A stretch of DNA of 64,000 nucleotides from the NCBI RefSeq assembly GCF_016595495.1, contig NZ_JAENIM010000045.1, forward strand, positions 62,001 to 126,000, in the 5' to 3' direction. The notes under the pieces are model-generated. The model was not told the DNA's origin and made no database searches. It was given only the letters and a program-made list of their open reading frames with translations. Position 1 is the first letter of the stretch; each line of letters starts with the position of its first letter. A program made the translations under genes and the position numbers. Source of the DNA: Persicirhabdus sediminis (GTDB taxonomy: Bacteria > Verrucomicrobiota > Verrucomicrobiia > Verrucomicrobiales > Akkermansiaceae). Positions 29,407 through 38,409 of this stretch are shown one piece after another.

Positions 29407-31674
29407 TCAACTTCTGGAAAATAATAACCTCAAGCTATTCAGGCATACCAACACCGTGCTGCCCTCGTGAGCAAATACCCCCAAACTGAGCGGCAAGGCA
29501 CCAAACAGCGCGATCACTAACATCAGGATGACCGTTCCAAGGCTGATGACCAAGTTCTGCCTAATAATGCGCCGCGCTTTTTTACTCAGCGCTAGGGCAT
29601 CGAGAAAACCTTCGATACGGTCATTCATCAAAACCACCTCGCTCTGCTCCAGCGCCGCATCACTGCCGCGCCCACCCATCGCCACAGAAACATAAGCCGC
29701 TGCTAGACTCGGTGCGTCATTCACGCCGTCACCTACCATGGCTACTTTTCTTCCCTCGCTAGTATAACGCTGAATCAGCGCCACCTTATCCTCAGGAAAA
29801 AGCCCAGCGTGTACGTCAGCTTCTTCCAGACCAAGTTCATTGGCCACCTCATGCGCGGCCTCTATGCGATCACCTGTTAGCATCGCTGGATGCACGCCCA
29901 TATGCTTGAGACTAGCCAGCACAGACCGTGAGCTACTGCGGATTTCATCGCGCAGCAGGAACCTGCCAGCGGCTTCAGGCGTGATCATCCACACTTCAGT
30001 ATGGCCCACTGGTGGCTCGGGCGCACTCTCTACCAGCTGGCTGAGTGGTCCATCTAGCAGTAAATCTCGACGACCCAACATCACCTCACCTTCCTCAGCC
30101 ACACCACGCACGCCCATGCCAGTTAGTGATTGGAAATTTTTCAATTCCACCTCGGCTACTTGTTGAGATTTACCATAGTCGATGATGGCTCTAGCGATAG
30201 GGTGAGTGGAATTGGCCTCCAACGCACATGCCAGCTCAAGCATTCTATTTTCATGGCCAGCTGGATAGCTCACCAATTCCTCGACTTGCAGCGCGCCAGT
30301 CGTGAGCGTGCCCGTCTTATCGAGCGCCACCACATCGATTTCAGCTAGCTTTTCCACCGCAGCGCCACCACGAAAGAGCACACCATGTTTGGCCCCCCAA
30401 GCAATAGCTGCTAGAATCGCAGAAGGAATGGACAAAACCAAGGCGCAGGGGCTAACAACAACTAATAATGCCATGGCACGGTAAAAGGCAGAATAAGAAC
30501 TCTCGGTCGACTCAAAGGGGGCAACACCAAAACCTAACCACCAAACAAAAAACATCGCGGTTGTGATGCTTAGCACCAAGACCGTATAGCCGGAGCCAAA
30601 TCGATCTGTAAAACTCTGTGATGGCGCCTTACTAGCCTGCGCATGTTGGATCAGGCGGATGATCTTCTGCAGCGAACTTTCTGATGCGCGCTTTCTAACA
30701 ATAGCCTTCACTGCCCCCCATAGATTTAGAGTTCCGCCGTAGACTTCATCGCCTAGCTGCTTCTGTACTGGAGTCGCCTCACCAGTTAAGTTCGATTCAT
30801 CAGCCGCCGTTTCTCCTGAAATAATTTCAGCATCTAGCGGAAACACATCGCCTGGACGCACCTTAACTACCGCACCCGGCTGGATTTTATCCACCGCAAG
30901 CGCGTGTTCGGCGCCATTTTCATCCACTACCAGCGCTTCTTTAGGAGCTGCGGTGAAAAGCGAATTGATCTCGCGACGCGTGCGATAGAGTGCAAAATGC
31001 TCCATCGCCCCCGAGCTGGAAAATAAGAATAACAATAGAGCCCCTTCGCCCCAAGCGCCAACGGATGACGCGCCAACAGCAACTGCTAACATGAGGAAGT
31101 GAATATCTAGCTGGCGTTTTTTCAGCAGCTGCCAAGTATCCTGAGCGGCATCCCAGCCACCTACTAACATAGCAATCACATAACAAAGAACCGATACCCA
31201 CTGAGGCACCATTTCCATGTAGCCCAGCACATAGCCAGTCAGGCCCGCGGCACCACAGATGGCAGCAAATACCGCCATTTCACGCCATTCGTCTTCATCA
31301 TCTTCCTGGCGCAACTCACTAGGCCAGGCCACCTCACGCCAAACCATCAGCTGAGCGGCAGTCGGGCATGTTGGTTTTTCTATCAATAGTGATTCATCGT
31401 CACTGCGGACACGCATTCTAGCATCTGATGATAGATGCAGCTTCCCAAGCTGGCCGAACCGCTCCTCCATCTCTCGCAGCACCAACTCAATGCGATGACG
31501 CAGCTCGACTTCATCGATCTCGCCAACCGTGGCAAAACGCACCTGCTTATTTTTCTGTGAAATTTCTAAAGCCTCCAGCTGCGGTTCATCGTACATGAAA
31601 TCACGCAACCTCTCCTCAGCTAAGCTATCATTTAGCCCATCACCTCTACCTTGCTCTGTCTCGCCCATTGCCAT
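29407..31674 (-). CDS. P1B-type metal-exporting ATPase, P1B-4-like
   Basis: An integral membrane ATPase of about 755 residues. It has TGEA (actuator loop), SPCALVLSIPSA in the metal-transport helix, the phosphorylation site DKTGTLTTG, HPIARAI of the nucleotide domain and GDGVNDAPSLAAA. The SPC signature together with HEGST in the last helices points to the P1B-4 group, which exports cobalt or ferrous iron, rather than the CPC copper or cadmium/zinc groups. There is no N-terminal CxxC metal-binding domain; the first 120 residues are charged and unlike HMA. The start at 31674 (MAMGETEQGRG) is chosen over an upstream TTG. Two repeated GAGAATCAATCGC words lie about 100 bp upstream. Confidence 0.87.
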   Translation of the reverse strand: MAMGETEQGRGDGLNDSLAEERLRDFMYDEPQLEALEISQKNKQVRFATVGEIDEVELRHRIELVLREMEERFGQLGKLHLSSDARMRVRSDDESLLIEKPTCPTAAQLMVWREVAWPSELRQEDDEDEWREMAVFAAICGAAGLTGYVLGYMEMVPQWVSVLCYVIAMLVGGWDAAQDTWQLLKKRQLDIHFLMLAVAVGASSVGAWGEGALLLFLFSSSGAMEHFALYRTRREINSLFTAAPKEALVVDENGAEHALAVDKIQPGAVVKVRPGDVFPLDAEIISGETAADESNLTGEATPVQKQLGDEVYGGTLNLWGAVKAIVRKRASESSLQKIIRLIQHAQASKAPSQSFTDRFGSGYTVLVLSITTAMFFVWWLGFGVAPFESTESSYSAFYRAMALLVVVSPCALVLSIPSAILAAIAWGAKHGVLFRGGAAVEKLAEIDVVALDKTGTLTTGALQVEELVSYPAGHENRMLELACALEANSTHPIARAIIDYGKSQQVAEVELKNFQSLTGMGVRGVAEEGEVMLGRRDLLLDGPLSQLVESAPEPPVGHTEVWMITPEAAGRFLLRDEIRSSSRSVLASLKHMGVHPAMLTGDRIEAAHEVANELGLEEADVHAGLFPEDKVALIQRYTSEGRKVAMVGDGVNDAPSLAAAYVSVAMGGRGSDAALEQSEVVLMNDRIEGFLDALALSKKARRIIRQNLVISLGTVILMLVIALFGALPLSLGVFAHEGSTVLVCLNSLRLLFSRS

Positions 31675-31774
31675 TGATAATTTAGCCAAACATACGGCCA
31701 CTGAGCGATTCCAGCTAATCAAAAGTCAGTAAATCACACCAAATGCAAATCCATGCACAGACGGCTTAGCTATT

Positions 31775-31818
31775 GAGAATCAATCGCCAGAAATGAAAAG
31801 CTAGTGAGAATCAATCGC
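31775..31818. promoter_or_regulatory. Duplicated GAGAATCAATCGC upstream of the metal ATPase
   Basis: GAGAATCAATCGC occurs at 31775-31787 and 31806-31818, a 31-bp (three helical turns) spacing. The first copy is within an ATTGA-GAA-TCAAT inverted repeat. These are 100-145 bp upstream of the ATPase start. Phased copies upstream of a metal exporter suggest an operator, perhaps for a Fur-type or other metal sensor; this is inference. Confidence 0.4.
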
Positions 31819-31840
31819 ATTTCTCCACTGCTCAAAAAAC

Positions 31841-31875
31841 AAAAAAACGGCATCGCTAGAATATAGCCATGCCGT
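31841..31875 (-). terminator. Terminator after PEP-CTERM LamG gene
   Basis: ACGGCAT at 31847-31853 pairs with ATGCCGT at 31869-31875, and on the minus strand the stem is followed by TTTTTTGTTTTTTG. It ends the transcript of the gene at 31909-32727. Confidence 0.75.
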
Positions 31876-31908
31876 TCATTTTGTTCGAAAAAATTATTAT
31901 CCGACTGT

Positions 31909-32727
31909 CTATCTGCGTCTTCGTACAACTAAAGAAGCTAGTCCTACCCCCATCAATGTTAGTGAACTAGGCTCAGGCACAACAGACAAACCTGGGTTGT
32001 TGTACAAGAACTCTACTTCTTCCTCACTGAGTGCGTGATCGTAAAACTGCACGTCATCAATGAATTGCTCTCCGCCCCCACCAAAAGGCATACTACCATC
32101 GAGACCACGTGCACCAATGGCCAAGCCCTCGTTATCCGTATTCGCAAGATAGTCTACATCAGTATTTGTGAGAATTTGGCGATCATCCCAACTTCCATCA
32201 GCACCAATGAGATAAAATGTTTTGGTTCCTGTGGCCTCGTCATAACTACCAACTACTTGATACCACTGAGTGAAGTCTGATATTGTGAAATCCTGTTGAT
32301 TCCACTTCCCACTATTTCCCAGATTATTATCCCAGGCCCAGAAACTGAATGTATCCGTGCCCGTTTTTCTGTAAAAAATAAATCCACTACTCCCATCACC
32401 TCTATTAGAGACAGGTGTGCGAAACTCATCCAATGTTGTCTCCTCCATCTTTATCCAAAATGAAATAGTAAATGAAGTCGAAGCATAGGCCGCATTAGAA
32501 TCTTCGTAATAGCCAGTACCATCAAATCCCACTGAAGAACTGCTAACACCTCCTTGAGCAAGATTGATTCCATCATTGTGACCAGTGCTCGTCGCCTCGT
32601 TGCCATTGCCACTACTATCAGTGAGCACATCGCCGGACGTATCATCCATGGTCCAGTGACTTACAAGAGATGCCTGTGAATGACCGAGCATTCCAGCTAA
32701 CATCAGGGTAATTAATTTAGTATTCAT
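31909..32727 (-). CDS. LamG/concanavalin-like PEP-CTERM protein
   Basis: A 272-residue exported protein (start 32725-32727). After a signal peptide (MNTKLITLMLAGMLGHSQAS) comes a LamG-like jelly roll of about 180 residues: LVSHWTMDDTSGDVLTDSSGNGN, FTISFWIKM, and FIDDVQFYDHALSEEEVEFLY are the family's usual landmarks. It ends with VVPEPSSLTLMGVG and RRRR, the exosortase-processed tail. LamG domains in such proteins usually bind sugars, so it may hold polysaccharide at the cell surface. Confidence 0.9.
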   Translation of the reverse strand: MNTKLITLMLAGMLGHSQASLVSHWTMDDTSGDVLTDSSGNGNEATSTGHNDGINLAQGGVSSSSVGFDGTGYYEDSNAAYASTSFTISFWIKMEETTLDEFRTPVSNRGDGSSGFIFYRKTGTDTFSFWAWDNNLGNSGKWNQQDFTISDFTQWYQVVGSYDEATGTKTFYLIGADGSWDDRQILTNTDVDYLANTDNEGLAIGARGLDGSMPFGGGGEQFIDDVQFYDHALSEEEVEFLYNNPGLSVVPEPSSLTLMGVGLASLVVRRRR

Positions 32728-32949
32728 AATGTGTGAAATTAACGTTCGCATAAACCTGATTACAAAGACCGCCTGCGGTCAATTCCACTATTCTATATGA
32801 CAAAAACAACAGGCCGATTTTCGGTTAATTTTAACTTAATCGATTCATTTTTACCAAAACTAATCGACTCCAAAAACGCATGTTTTATATATTAACAATA
32901 CGTAGACCGAACTAGGCTCTATCGCCAAAATAACTATGTAAATAAGGCA

Positions 32950-33365
32950 CTAATGGTCACAAATGAAGTTTTCTAAGGCCTGCTCGACTGCATCAACTTG
33001 TCCGTCTTTATAGGAGTATTTATCAGAAAACGCCCAAACTACGCCTGGCAATGCTGGATCATTTCCGAAGCGACCAAGCAAATTCATCCACATTTGTCGT
33101 ACAATATTTTCGATACCGCCGACGTTCACTTTAGTGGCAGAGAAATGCTCATCTACAAAGGATGAAACCGTGCGAATCGCACGGCAGCAGCCAGATAATC
33201 GACATCGTCTAGCTGATGCCGCAAAGTGACCATATCCACAAAGGTAAAGCACTGTGCCTCACTCTATCAGCCGATCGCCAGAGTCACCTATATACCCCCA
33301 CTCGCTGGGCCAATCGTTGCCATTGCTAGAAAATACATAAGCGGCTAGAGACCAGCTAGAGCTTG
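32950..33365 (-). pseudogene. Possible decayed gene, three segments in different frames
   Basis: Between two PEP-CTERM genes the minus strand holds three protein-like stretches separated by a stop or frame change: one ending SEWGYIGDSGDRLIE at a TGA, one of about 35 residues (QCFTFVDMVTLRHQLDDVDY) in a second frame, and a last one (VDEHFSATKVNVGGIENIVR ... ALENFICDH) inside a 100-residue open frame that could start with GTG at 33252. Together they suggest one gene broken by a nonsense change and frameshifts. I do not recognise the family. A genuine short gene at 32950-33252 is the alternative. Confidence 0.35.
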
Positions 33366-34151
33366 TTATTTTCTGCGGCGCATGATGAATGCAAAACCAG
33401 CCAGTCCTAGCAGACTAACTGAACTTGGCTCGGGGATTGTGGTCACGTTGAAACTTAGCGCATTGGCATAAAATTTGAACTGCATACTTCCGCCAGCGCT
33501 ATTTTCACTATTCGTATCGTCATCAATATTTGCTCCATCCGCTCTCCAGCCATAGATGCGGAAGGTATAGGTGCTCGGTGTGCCAGTATCGATGTCGATA
33601 CTGTCAAAGCTTGTGCCGAGGTCTAGTACGATTGCAGCATCTGCAACTGGCTCTGCGCTGTTAGCATTATACCCCGTTACAGATCCTAACGAATCACCAA
33701 CCGATGGTGTACCTGTAAACTCTGATCCAGCCTGAGCAAAGAAACCTAGCGCCCCAACAGAACGTCTTACTGAGCGAATACCATCAATGCTAATCCCCTC
33801 GACAGAGCTAACAGAGGCATCAAATTCTACTGTAATATCGATGTAGTTCCCATAAGTAATGGCTGTACTCAAATCCGCCGGTGTAGAGATATCAGACGTT
33901 CTACCTCCACTACTAAAATCCCAAGTATGCACCCCGTTATCAAAGTTGCCTGGGTTAAGCGCAGGCGTCTCAGCACCGACTTCAGTAGTATTGCCAGCAA
34001 CAGTGCCCTCATTCACTGAGTAGGAATAGCTATTCACAGATGATGGTAGACTTGTGGAGCCATCACCGTTCAACCCGATGCTAACAGAGGCAGCCATGCT
34101 CGGCAACGCAGCTATTGTTAATGATGTTAATATTACAGAGATTTCTTTCAT
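33366..34151 (-). CDS. PEP-CTERM sorting domain protein
   Basis: A 261-residue exported protein starting at 34149-34151 with signal peptide MKEISVILTSLTIAALPSMA. The body is Ser/Asn/Asp-rich with a predicted beta-sandwich and no catalytic motif. It ends in TIPEPSSVSLLGLAGFAF and RRRK. It resembles the two paralogues at the start of the window only in its tail. Upstream ATG codons in frame would add 16 unlikely residues. Confidence 0.88.
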   Translation of the reverse strand: MKEISVILTSLTIAALPSMAASVSIGLNGDGSTSLPSSVNSYSYSVNEGTVAGNTTEVGAETPALNPGNFDNGVHTWDFSSGGRTSDISTPADLSTAITYGNYIDITVEFDASVSSVEGISIDGIRSVRRSVGALGFFAQAGSEFTGTPSVGDSLGSVTGYNANSAEPVADAAIVLDLGTSFDSIDIDTGTPSTYTFRIYGWRADGANIDDDTNSENSAGGSMQFKFYANALSFNVTTIPEPSSVSLLGLAGFAFIMRRRK

Positions 34152-34243
34152 GTCGATTAGGTGTTTTTTGCCGCCCTGTGTGACAGACGGACGTTCCATT
34201 TAGGTTTAGTAAACGAAATCCATCTGACAAGTTATTATCACCT

Positions 34244-34414
34244 ATGAAAAATTACATCGGTTTAGCTGGAGCTTGTTTTTCCATTGAGCCCACAAGACTT
34301 ATGCCGATGAACAGGCGTTTAAACGTGTGGCGTAAAAAATCTCTCAGCTATTACCAGGGCGGCTATCATGCGCCACATCGTTCATCCTCTTACAGTCAGC
34401 CAGTCAATCCATAA
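34244..34414 (+). CDS. Small open frame of unknown function
   Basis: A 56-codon frame from ATG to TAA in the spacer between the PEP-CTERM gene and the broken thioredoxin-like gene. The product has a hydrophobic start and a Tyr/Ser/His-rich end (SYYQGGYHAPHRSSSYSQPV). No ribosome-binding site is obvious. A still shorter frame (34431-34481), preceded by AGGGAG, follows it. Either may be coding or chance. Confidence 0.25.
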   Translation: MKNYIGLAGACFSIEPTRLMPMNRRLNVWRKKSLSYYQGGYHAPHRSSSYSQPVNP

Positions 34415-34490
34415 CATACAGGGAGACGCAATGCCTGATAGATTCCTCAATTGCGCTTGTAAACGAAGTTTCAATTCGTAAATTTATTTT

Positions 34491-35108
34491 ATGACACGTC
34501 ACCTCAATAACAGCTGGCGCAGGCTAGTGAAGTTAGCAGCAACATTGGCGCTGCTCAGCGGCCTTGTTTCTTGTGATGAATTTCTCAGCCTTCATAATGA
34601 CACATCAGGTGAGACCTCAGATTCCTATAAAGCCAAACCAGGAATGGTTAGCGAGATCAACCAAGCGGATTTGAACTACCTAGTGAAAAATGATGACCGC
34701 ATCATCATACTCAATTTTTACAGCACCTCAGACAGGACTTGTTATAAAAACAGGTGAGGCGTTTTAGTTCAAGTGGTTCCCGTGCTGGAGCCCATAGCTA
34801 GTCAATATCCTAACTCCACCATTGTTGTCAGAGCCAATGCTCACACAGAGAGAAGCTGGTTCAAATCACTAGGGCTATCGTCAACACCGTCAACAGTCAT
34901 TTACCATCGTGGGAAAATACATCGCAGAATAGTAGGCACTCCAGATAAATCAGACTTTGATAAAATGATCAGCCAGCTAGAACCCAAAAGGTCTAAGCTC
35001 ACAAAGAACCATGGCAACTCACAACATTCAACCATCCACCGCCCCGAAAAAGTGCAGATTGAGGCCCTCGGCGATGACTGGTTGCCTCCTGGTGTCAGTT
35101 TAAAATAA
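34491..35108 (+). pseudogene. Thioredoxin-like lipoprotein gene with in-frame TGA
   Basis: One reading frame runs from the ATG at 34491 to the TAA at 35106, broken only by TGA at 34755-34757. The first part has a lipoprotein signal with lipobox L-V-S-C28 and then RIIILNFYSTSDRTCYKNR; the second continues at once with GVLVQVVPVLEPIASQYPN and then TPSTVIYHRGKIHRRIVG, the rest of a thioredoxin fold including its cis-Pro (STPSTV). There is no CxxC: the site region reads SDRTCY. Both halves keep coding character, so the break is recent, a sequencing error, or recoded. A 6-bp hairpin (34775-34792) lies 18 nt after the TGA. Confidence 0.6.
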
Positions 35109-35156
35109 CTCTCTAACTTCAGTCAGCAGTCTATCTCAACGAAGCCATCTGAGATC

Positions 35157-35188
35157 AAAAAAAGCGTCGGCCCGTTTGGACCGACGCT
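35157..35188 (-). terminator. Terminator after Gfo/Idh/MocA gene
   Basis: AGCGTCGG at 35163-35170 pairs with CCGACGCT at 35181-35188; on the minus strand it is followed by seven T. It ends the DUF1080 - Gfo/Idh transcript. Confidence 0.8.
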
Positions 35189-35244
35189 AGTAATCATTAG
35201 GTTTGGCTGAAGAGAATAACTAGTTCTCTTTGTTAGCCAGATGA

Positions 35245-36537
35245 CTAGATATTGATCTGATACTTATCACGCGCTGGCTGATCTATCAATGCGTTAGCTT
35301 CTTCCTGTGCAAAGCGGAAGGTCTCAGGATTGAAATCGAGGTTTTGGTTAATGCGATGCGCAATGATACCAAAGTTGACCAGTGTTGATGAATAGTAGCC
35401 ATTTTGCTCGTTGAGGCAGAATTTCTTACGCTCACGAACACATTCATGGAAATCAGTTTCCTGAGGAGCAGGCTCAGGCAGCCCCTTGAGTTTCTCGATT
35501 AGATTAGGGATATCACTCTTGAAGCCTTTCATGATTTTACCCTTAGGTCCTTCAATGAAGGCAGCGTCCTTATCTTTATCTTCGCCATCGAGGATAATCT
35601 TAGTTCCATCAGCGTAGGTATATTCAATTCTACGCCACTCACCAATAGCATCAGAGTCTTGTGGGTCGGCGTCGATTTCTACACTAATTGGCAGCTCATC
35701 GTCCTTACCTAAGATATATTGTACTGGATCTAAATAGTGCTGCCCCATGTCACCGAGACCACCACCATCATAATCCCAGTAACCGCGGAATGTGGCATGG
35801 GTACGGTGTTTGTTGTACGGCTTAGCAGGTGCAGGCCCTAACCATGTCTCGTAATCGAAGTGATCTGGAACTGGCTGTGTTGGTAAGTTAGTTTTCCCTA
35901 CCCACATAAATTTCCAGTCAAATCCTGTAGATTTACTGATGGTGACTTTGTATGGCCCCTCACCGAGCACTTGATTATCCACTGCTTTTTTGACTAGGGA
36001 TACCGGCTGTTTCAGTCCGTAGAAGTTACTTCTAAAGCGGAACCATGTATTGAGACGGAAGATACGCTCATACTTCTGCACAGCATCAATCATGAGTTGA
36101 CCTTCAGCGATAGTACGGCTCATTGGTTTTTCACACCAGATGTCTTTGCCAGCTTTAGCAGCTTCAACAGTCATCAATGCATGCCAGTGTGGCGGAGTGG
36201 CAATATGAACGATATCAAGGTCATCGCGGTTGATGAGCTCTTTATAATCGTGGTATGGAGTCACGCCGTTTTCTTTGCCCTTAACGGTCTGCATGCGCTT
36301 AGCGAGATGTTTTTGGTCAACATCACAAATCGCAATCAACTTACCAGGTGTCTTAATATGATTACTAAAGATCATGCCGCAGCCGATAATACCTTTAGTT
36401 AGGGTATTACTCGGTGCTAGAGGACCACCCAAAATATGACTTGGGACAATTTGGATGCCAGCCCATGCGGCGGCACCTTTGAGGAACTGGCGGCGTCCAG
36501 TTGTTAGTGACTTAGATAGATCTGAATTGTCTTTCAT
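35245..36537 (-). CDS. TAT-exported Gfo/Idh/MocA oxidoreductase
   Basis: A 430-residue NAD(P)-dependent sugar oxidoreductase. The N-terminus carries a twin-arginine signal (RRQFLKGAAAWAG at about 15-27). A Rossmann fold follows (KGIIGCGMIF), then DIVHIATPPHWHALMTVEAAKAG and KDIWCEKPMSRTIAEG, with the conserved EKP. The second half has GGGLGDMGQHYLDPVQYILG. Export through TAT implies a folded, cofactor-loaded periplasmic enzyme. It lies just downstream of a DUF1080 gene (26 bp), a pairing common in Planctomycetota and Verrucomicrobiota and linked to 3-keto-sugar chemistry. The substrate cannot be told from sequence. Confidence 0.88.
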   Translation of the reverse strand: MKDNSDLSKSLTTGRRQFLKGAAAWAGIQIVPSHILGGPLAPSNTLTKGIIGCGMIFSNHIKTPGKLIAICDVDQKHLAKRMQTVKGKENGVTPYHDYKELINRDDLDIVHIATPPHWHALMTVEAAKAGKDIWCEKPMSRTIAEGQLMIDAVQKYERIFRLNTWFRFRSNFYGLKQPVSLVKKAVDNQVLGEGPYKVTISKSTGFDWKFMWVGKTNLPTQPVPDHFDYETWLGPAPAKPYNKHRTHATFRGYWDYDGGGLGDMGQHYLDPVQYILGKDDELPISVEIDADPQDSDAIGEWRRIEYTYADGTKIILDGEDKDKDAAFIEGPKGKIMKGFKSDIPNLIEKLKGLPEPAPQETDFHECVRERKKFCLNEQNGYYSSTLVNFGIIAHRINQNLDFNPETFRFAQEEANALIDQPARDKYQINI

Positions 36538-36563
36538 GTGAATATGTTTCTATTGGAGATTCT

Positions 36564-37190
36564 TTATTTAGAGGTAGCTGGAAGCTCTTCAACATTGAGG
36601 TTGCGGAATTCAACTGGGTCACTGTGACCACAGATAACAATGTGTCCGCTGCGACGCTTCACACCTTTATGCTCTGGGTGCTTTGCTGCAAGCTCGTCCA
36701 AGTTAGCACGGTTGATCAACTTGCCATTTAGAATGATGAACATGTGCGGACCTGAAACAATGATAGTCTGTTTATTCCATTCACCTACTGGCTTAAGGAA
36801 ACCCTGCTCAGCTGCCTGAAGTTTGTAGATAGCTCCGTGATGTTGGATAGGGTCGATATCCTTGTAAGATGCGTCTGAGCTGTCGAGAACTTGAATCTCC
36901 ATCGCTTCGTAGGCAGCATCACCGTCACCTGTAGAATGGATGCCAATACCACTGTTGCCAGCTGGTGGAACTTTGAATTCAAAATCAAAGATGAAGTTTT
37001 CGTATTGTTTTTCGGTGTATAGATTGCAGGCGCCTTCTTTCTTGTCAGAGGTACAGACGATCTTGCCATCAATGACTTCATGGCCGACACCCTTCCAGCC
37101 AGTTAGATCTTTACCGTTAAAAATTGGTTCCGCTTGGAGGCTAGCAGAAATCATCAGGCCAACTAGTGCAATGTGTTTCATTATTTTCAT
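36564..37190 (-). CDS. DUF1080 (3-keto-disaccharide hydrolase domain) protein
   Basis: A 208-residue exported protein (signal peptide MKIMKHIALVGLMISASLQA) with the DUF1080 concanavalin-like fold: EPIFNGKDLTGWKGVGHEVI at the start, FDFEFKVPPAGNSGIGIHS, and YEAMEIQVLD with HGAIY further on. Members are reported to cleave glycosides bearing a 3-keto group. It is the first gene of a two-gene unit with a Gfo/Idh/MocA oxidoreductase that could make the keto group. The start at 37188-37190 is chosen because the peptide then begins directly at the signal sequence. Confidence 0.88.
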   Translation of the reverse strand: MKIMKHIALVGLMISASLQAEPIFNGKDLTGWKGVGHEVIDGKIVCTSDKKEGACNLYTEKQYENFIFDFEFKVPPAGNSGIGIHSTGDGDAAYEAMEIQVLDSSDASYKDIDPIQHHGAIYKLQAAEQGFLKPVGEWNKQTIIVSGPHMFIILNGKLINRANLDELAAKHPEHKGVKRRSGHIVICGHSDPVEFRNLNVEELPATSK

Positions 37191-37851
37191 ATTATGCTTT
37201 ATATTACGTGGCAGCTCACTCAATTCAACCAGCACTAAATGGCCCTATTTTTTAACAATAGTGATCTAAAACTCAACTCGCCAATTGAAAGTAATTTCCA
37301 TGCTCAAACGAGGCTTCGTCCCCTTAGGCTTAGCTAAAGCGAAAGTTTAATTTTGTGATGCCATAGCAATTCATTAGCTAATGAGAAACTAAATCGGTAA
37401 CACCTCTAATTATAGAAGGACAGGTATTTTAGTCGATTGGCCAATTTGATTGCAGATGTAGTATATTTACATTCATCATTATTTCATGGTTAATAACATA
37501 CCTCTAATTCCCCCGTCATCTTTCAGATAATAAAGTGAATTCAGGCACCTTTGAGGCCTTATTACACCTGCAAGAAGAAATACTTCAGCTGCGTATAATA
37601 GAGTCCATGCGATTGATTTAGCGGAAGCTGAGCAGCCAATTGATGCTTCATGCTAATGTGCTAAATGGCAAATCAGCCCACATAATAGCTTCTCACATCA
37701 TCTCAAAAAATAACCGCTTAAGAAAAAAAATTTCATTTGCGATAGCGAATTTCACATAATCAACTTGATCCATCAGACCAATACCAATAACAGAGCATCA
37801 AAGAAGATCGAGATTAGAAATTCCAGCGGATTGCCACCTTTAATATTTATT
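37191..37851. other. Long spacer with gene fragment and RAYT-type word
   Basis: About 660 bp of AT-rich DNA. GGACAGGTATTTTAG at 37418-37432 resembles the RAYT-linked repeats near 9352 and 10899. From about 37535 to 37758 on the plus strand a frame stays open apart from one TAG (LHLQEEILQLRIIESMRLI, then KLSSQLMLHANVLNG), which could be a remnant of a gene I cannot name. Nothing else is clear. Confidence 0.3.
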
Positions 37852-38376
37852 ATGAATAGTACCAATAATGAACCTAGACCATCACTGCAAGATACAGGAT
37901 CAGCCATACTGCTACGCCTCTGGCTATCGGTTAGGGCGATTCAGACTGGCATAGAAAAATACGCTGGCTCAGATGTCGGCCGCCAGCCAATAAAAGTTGA
38001 TGGCAATGTCTACAGTTCAGATCTTACAGCAGTCACATCTAGCAATAAAGCTTACGCCTTAGACAACTACCACGGCATCCCTAGCTCACTGCAATCAGCC
38101 TTTGCCAAAGAGCCCTTAATGGCTGACTGGATGCTTAAAATTTACGATGCCATTCTAGGCCCATCACTCATCATCCTCGGTATGTTAATTCTCTTAGGCG
38201 TAGCTAGCAGAATTAGCTTGATTGCATTAGGCCTTCTCTACATCAGCCTAACATGGGGATTGGTACTCCTCAAACAAGATGCTGGTATTGCCTGGTTAGG
38301 CATCCACATCATCCTCGTGGTGATGGCTCTGCAGAAAACCCAACATGACCCATTCCGCCTACTAAAGAAATGGTAA
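37852..38376 (+). CDS. DoxX-like membrane protein
   Basis: A 174-residue membrane protein starting at 37852. AILLRLWLSVRAIQTGIEKYAG near the N-terminus is typical of DoxX-like proteins; three further hydrophobic segments follow (LGPSLIILGMLILLGVASRI, SLIALGLLYISLTWGLVLL, AWLGIHIILVVMAL). A polar loop separates helix one from the rest. DoxX relatives are often placed beside oxidoreductases and redox enzymes. It lies 33 bp before the TAT-exported Gfo/Idh gene and is probably co-transcribed. The function is not established. Confidence 0.7.
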   Translation: MNSTNNEPRPSLQDTGSAILLRLWLSVRAIQTGIEKYAGSDVGRQPIKVDGNVYSSDLTAVTSSNKAYALDNYHGIPSSLQSAFAKEPLMADWMLKIYDAILGPSLIILGMLILLGVASRISLIALGLLYISLTWGLVLLKQDAGIAWLGIHIILVVMALQKTQHDPFRLLKKW

Positions 38377-38409
38377 TCCAGCCGACTAACAAACTCAACA
38401 ATACAAGTC

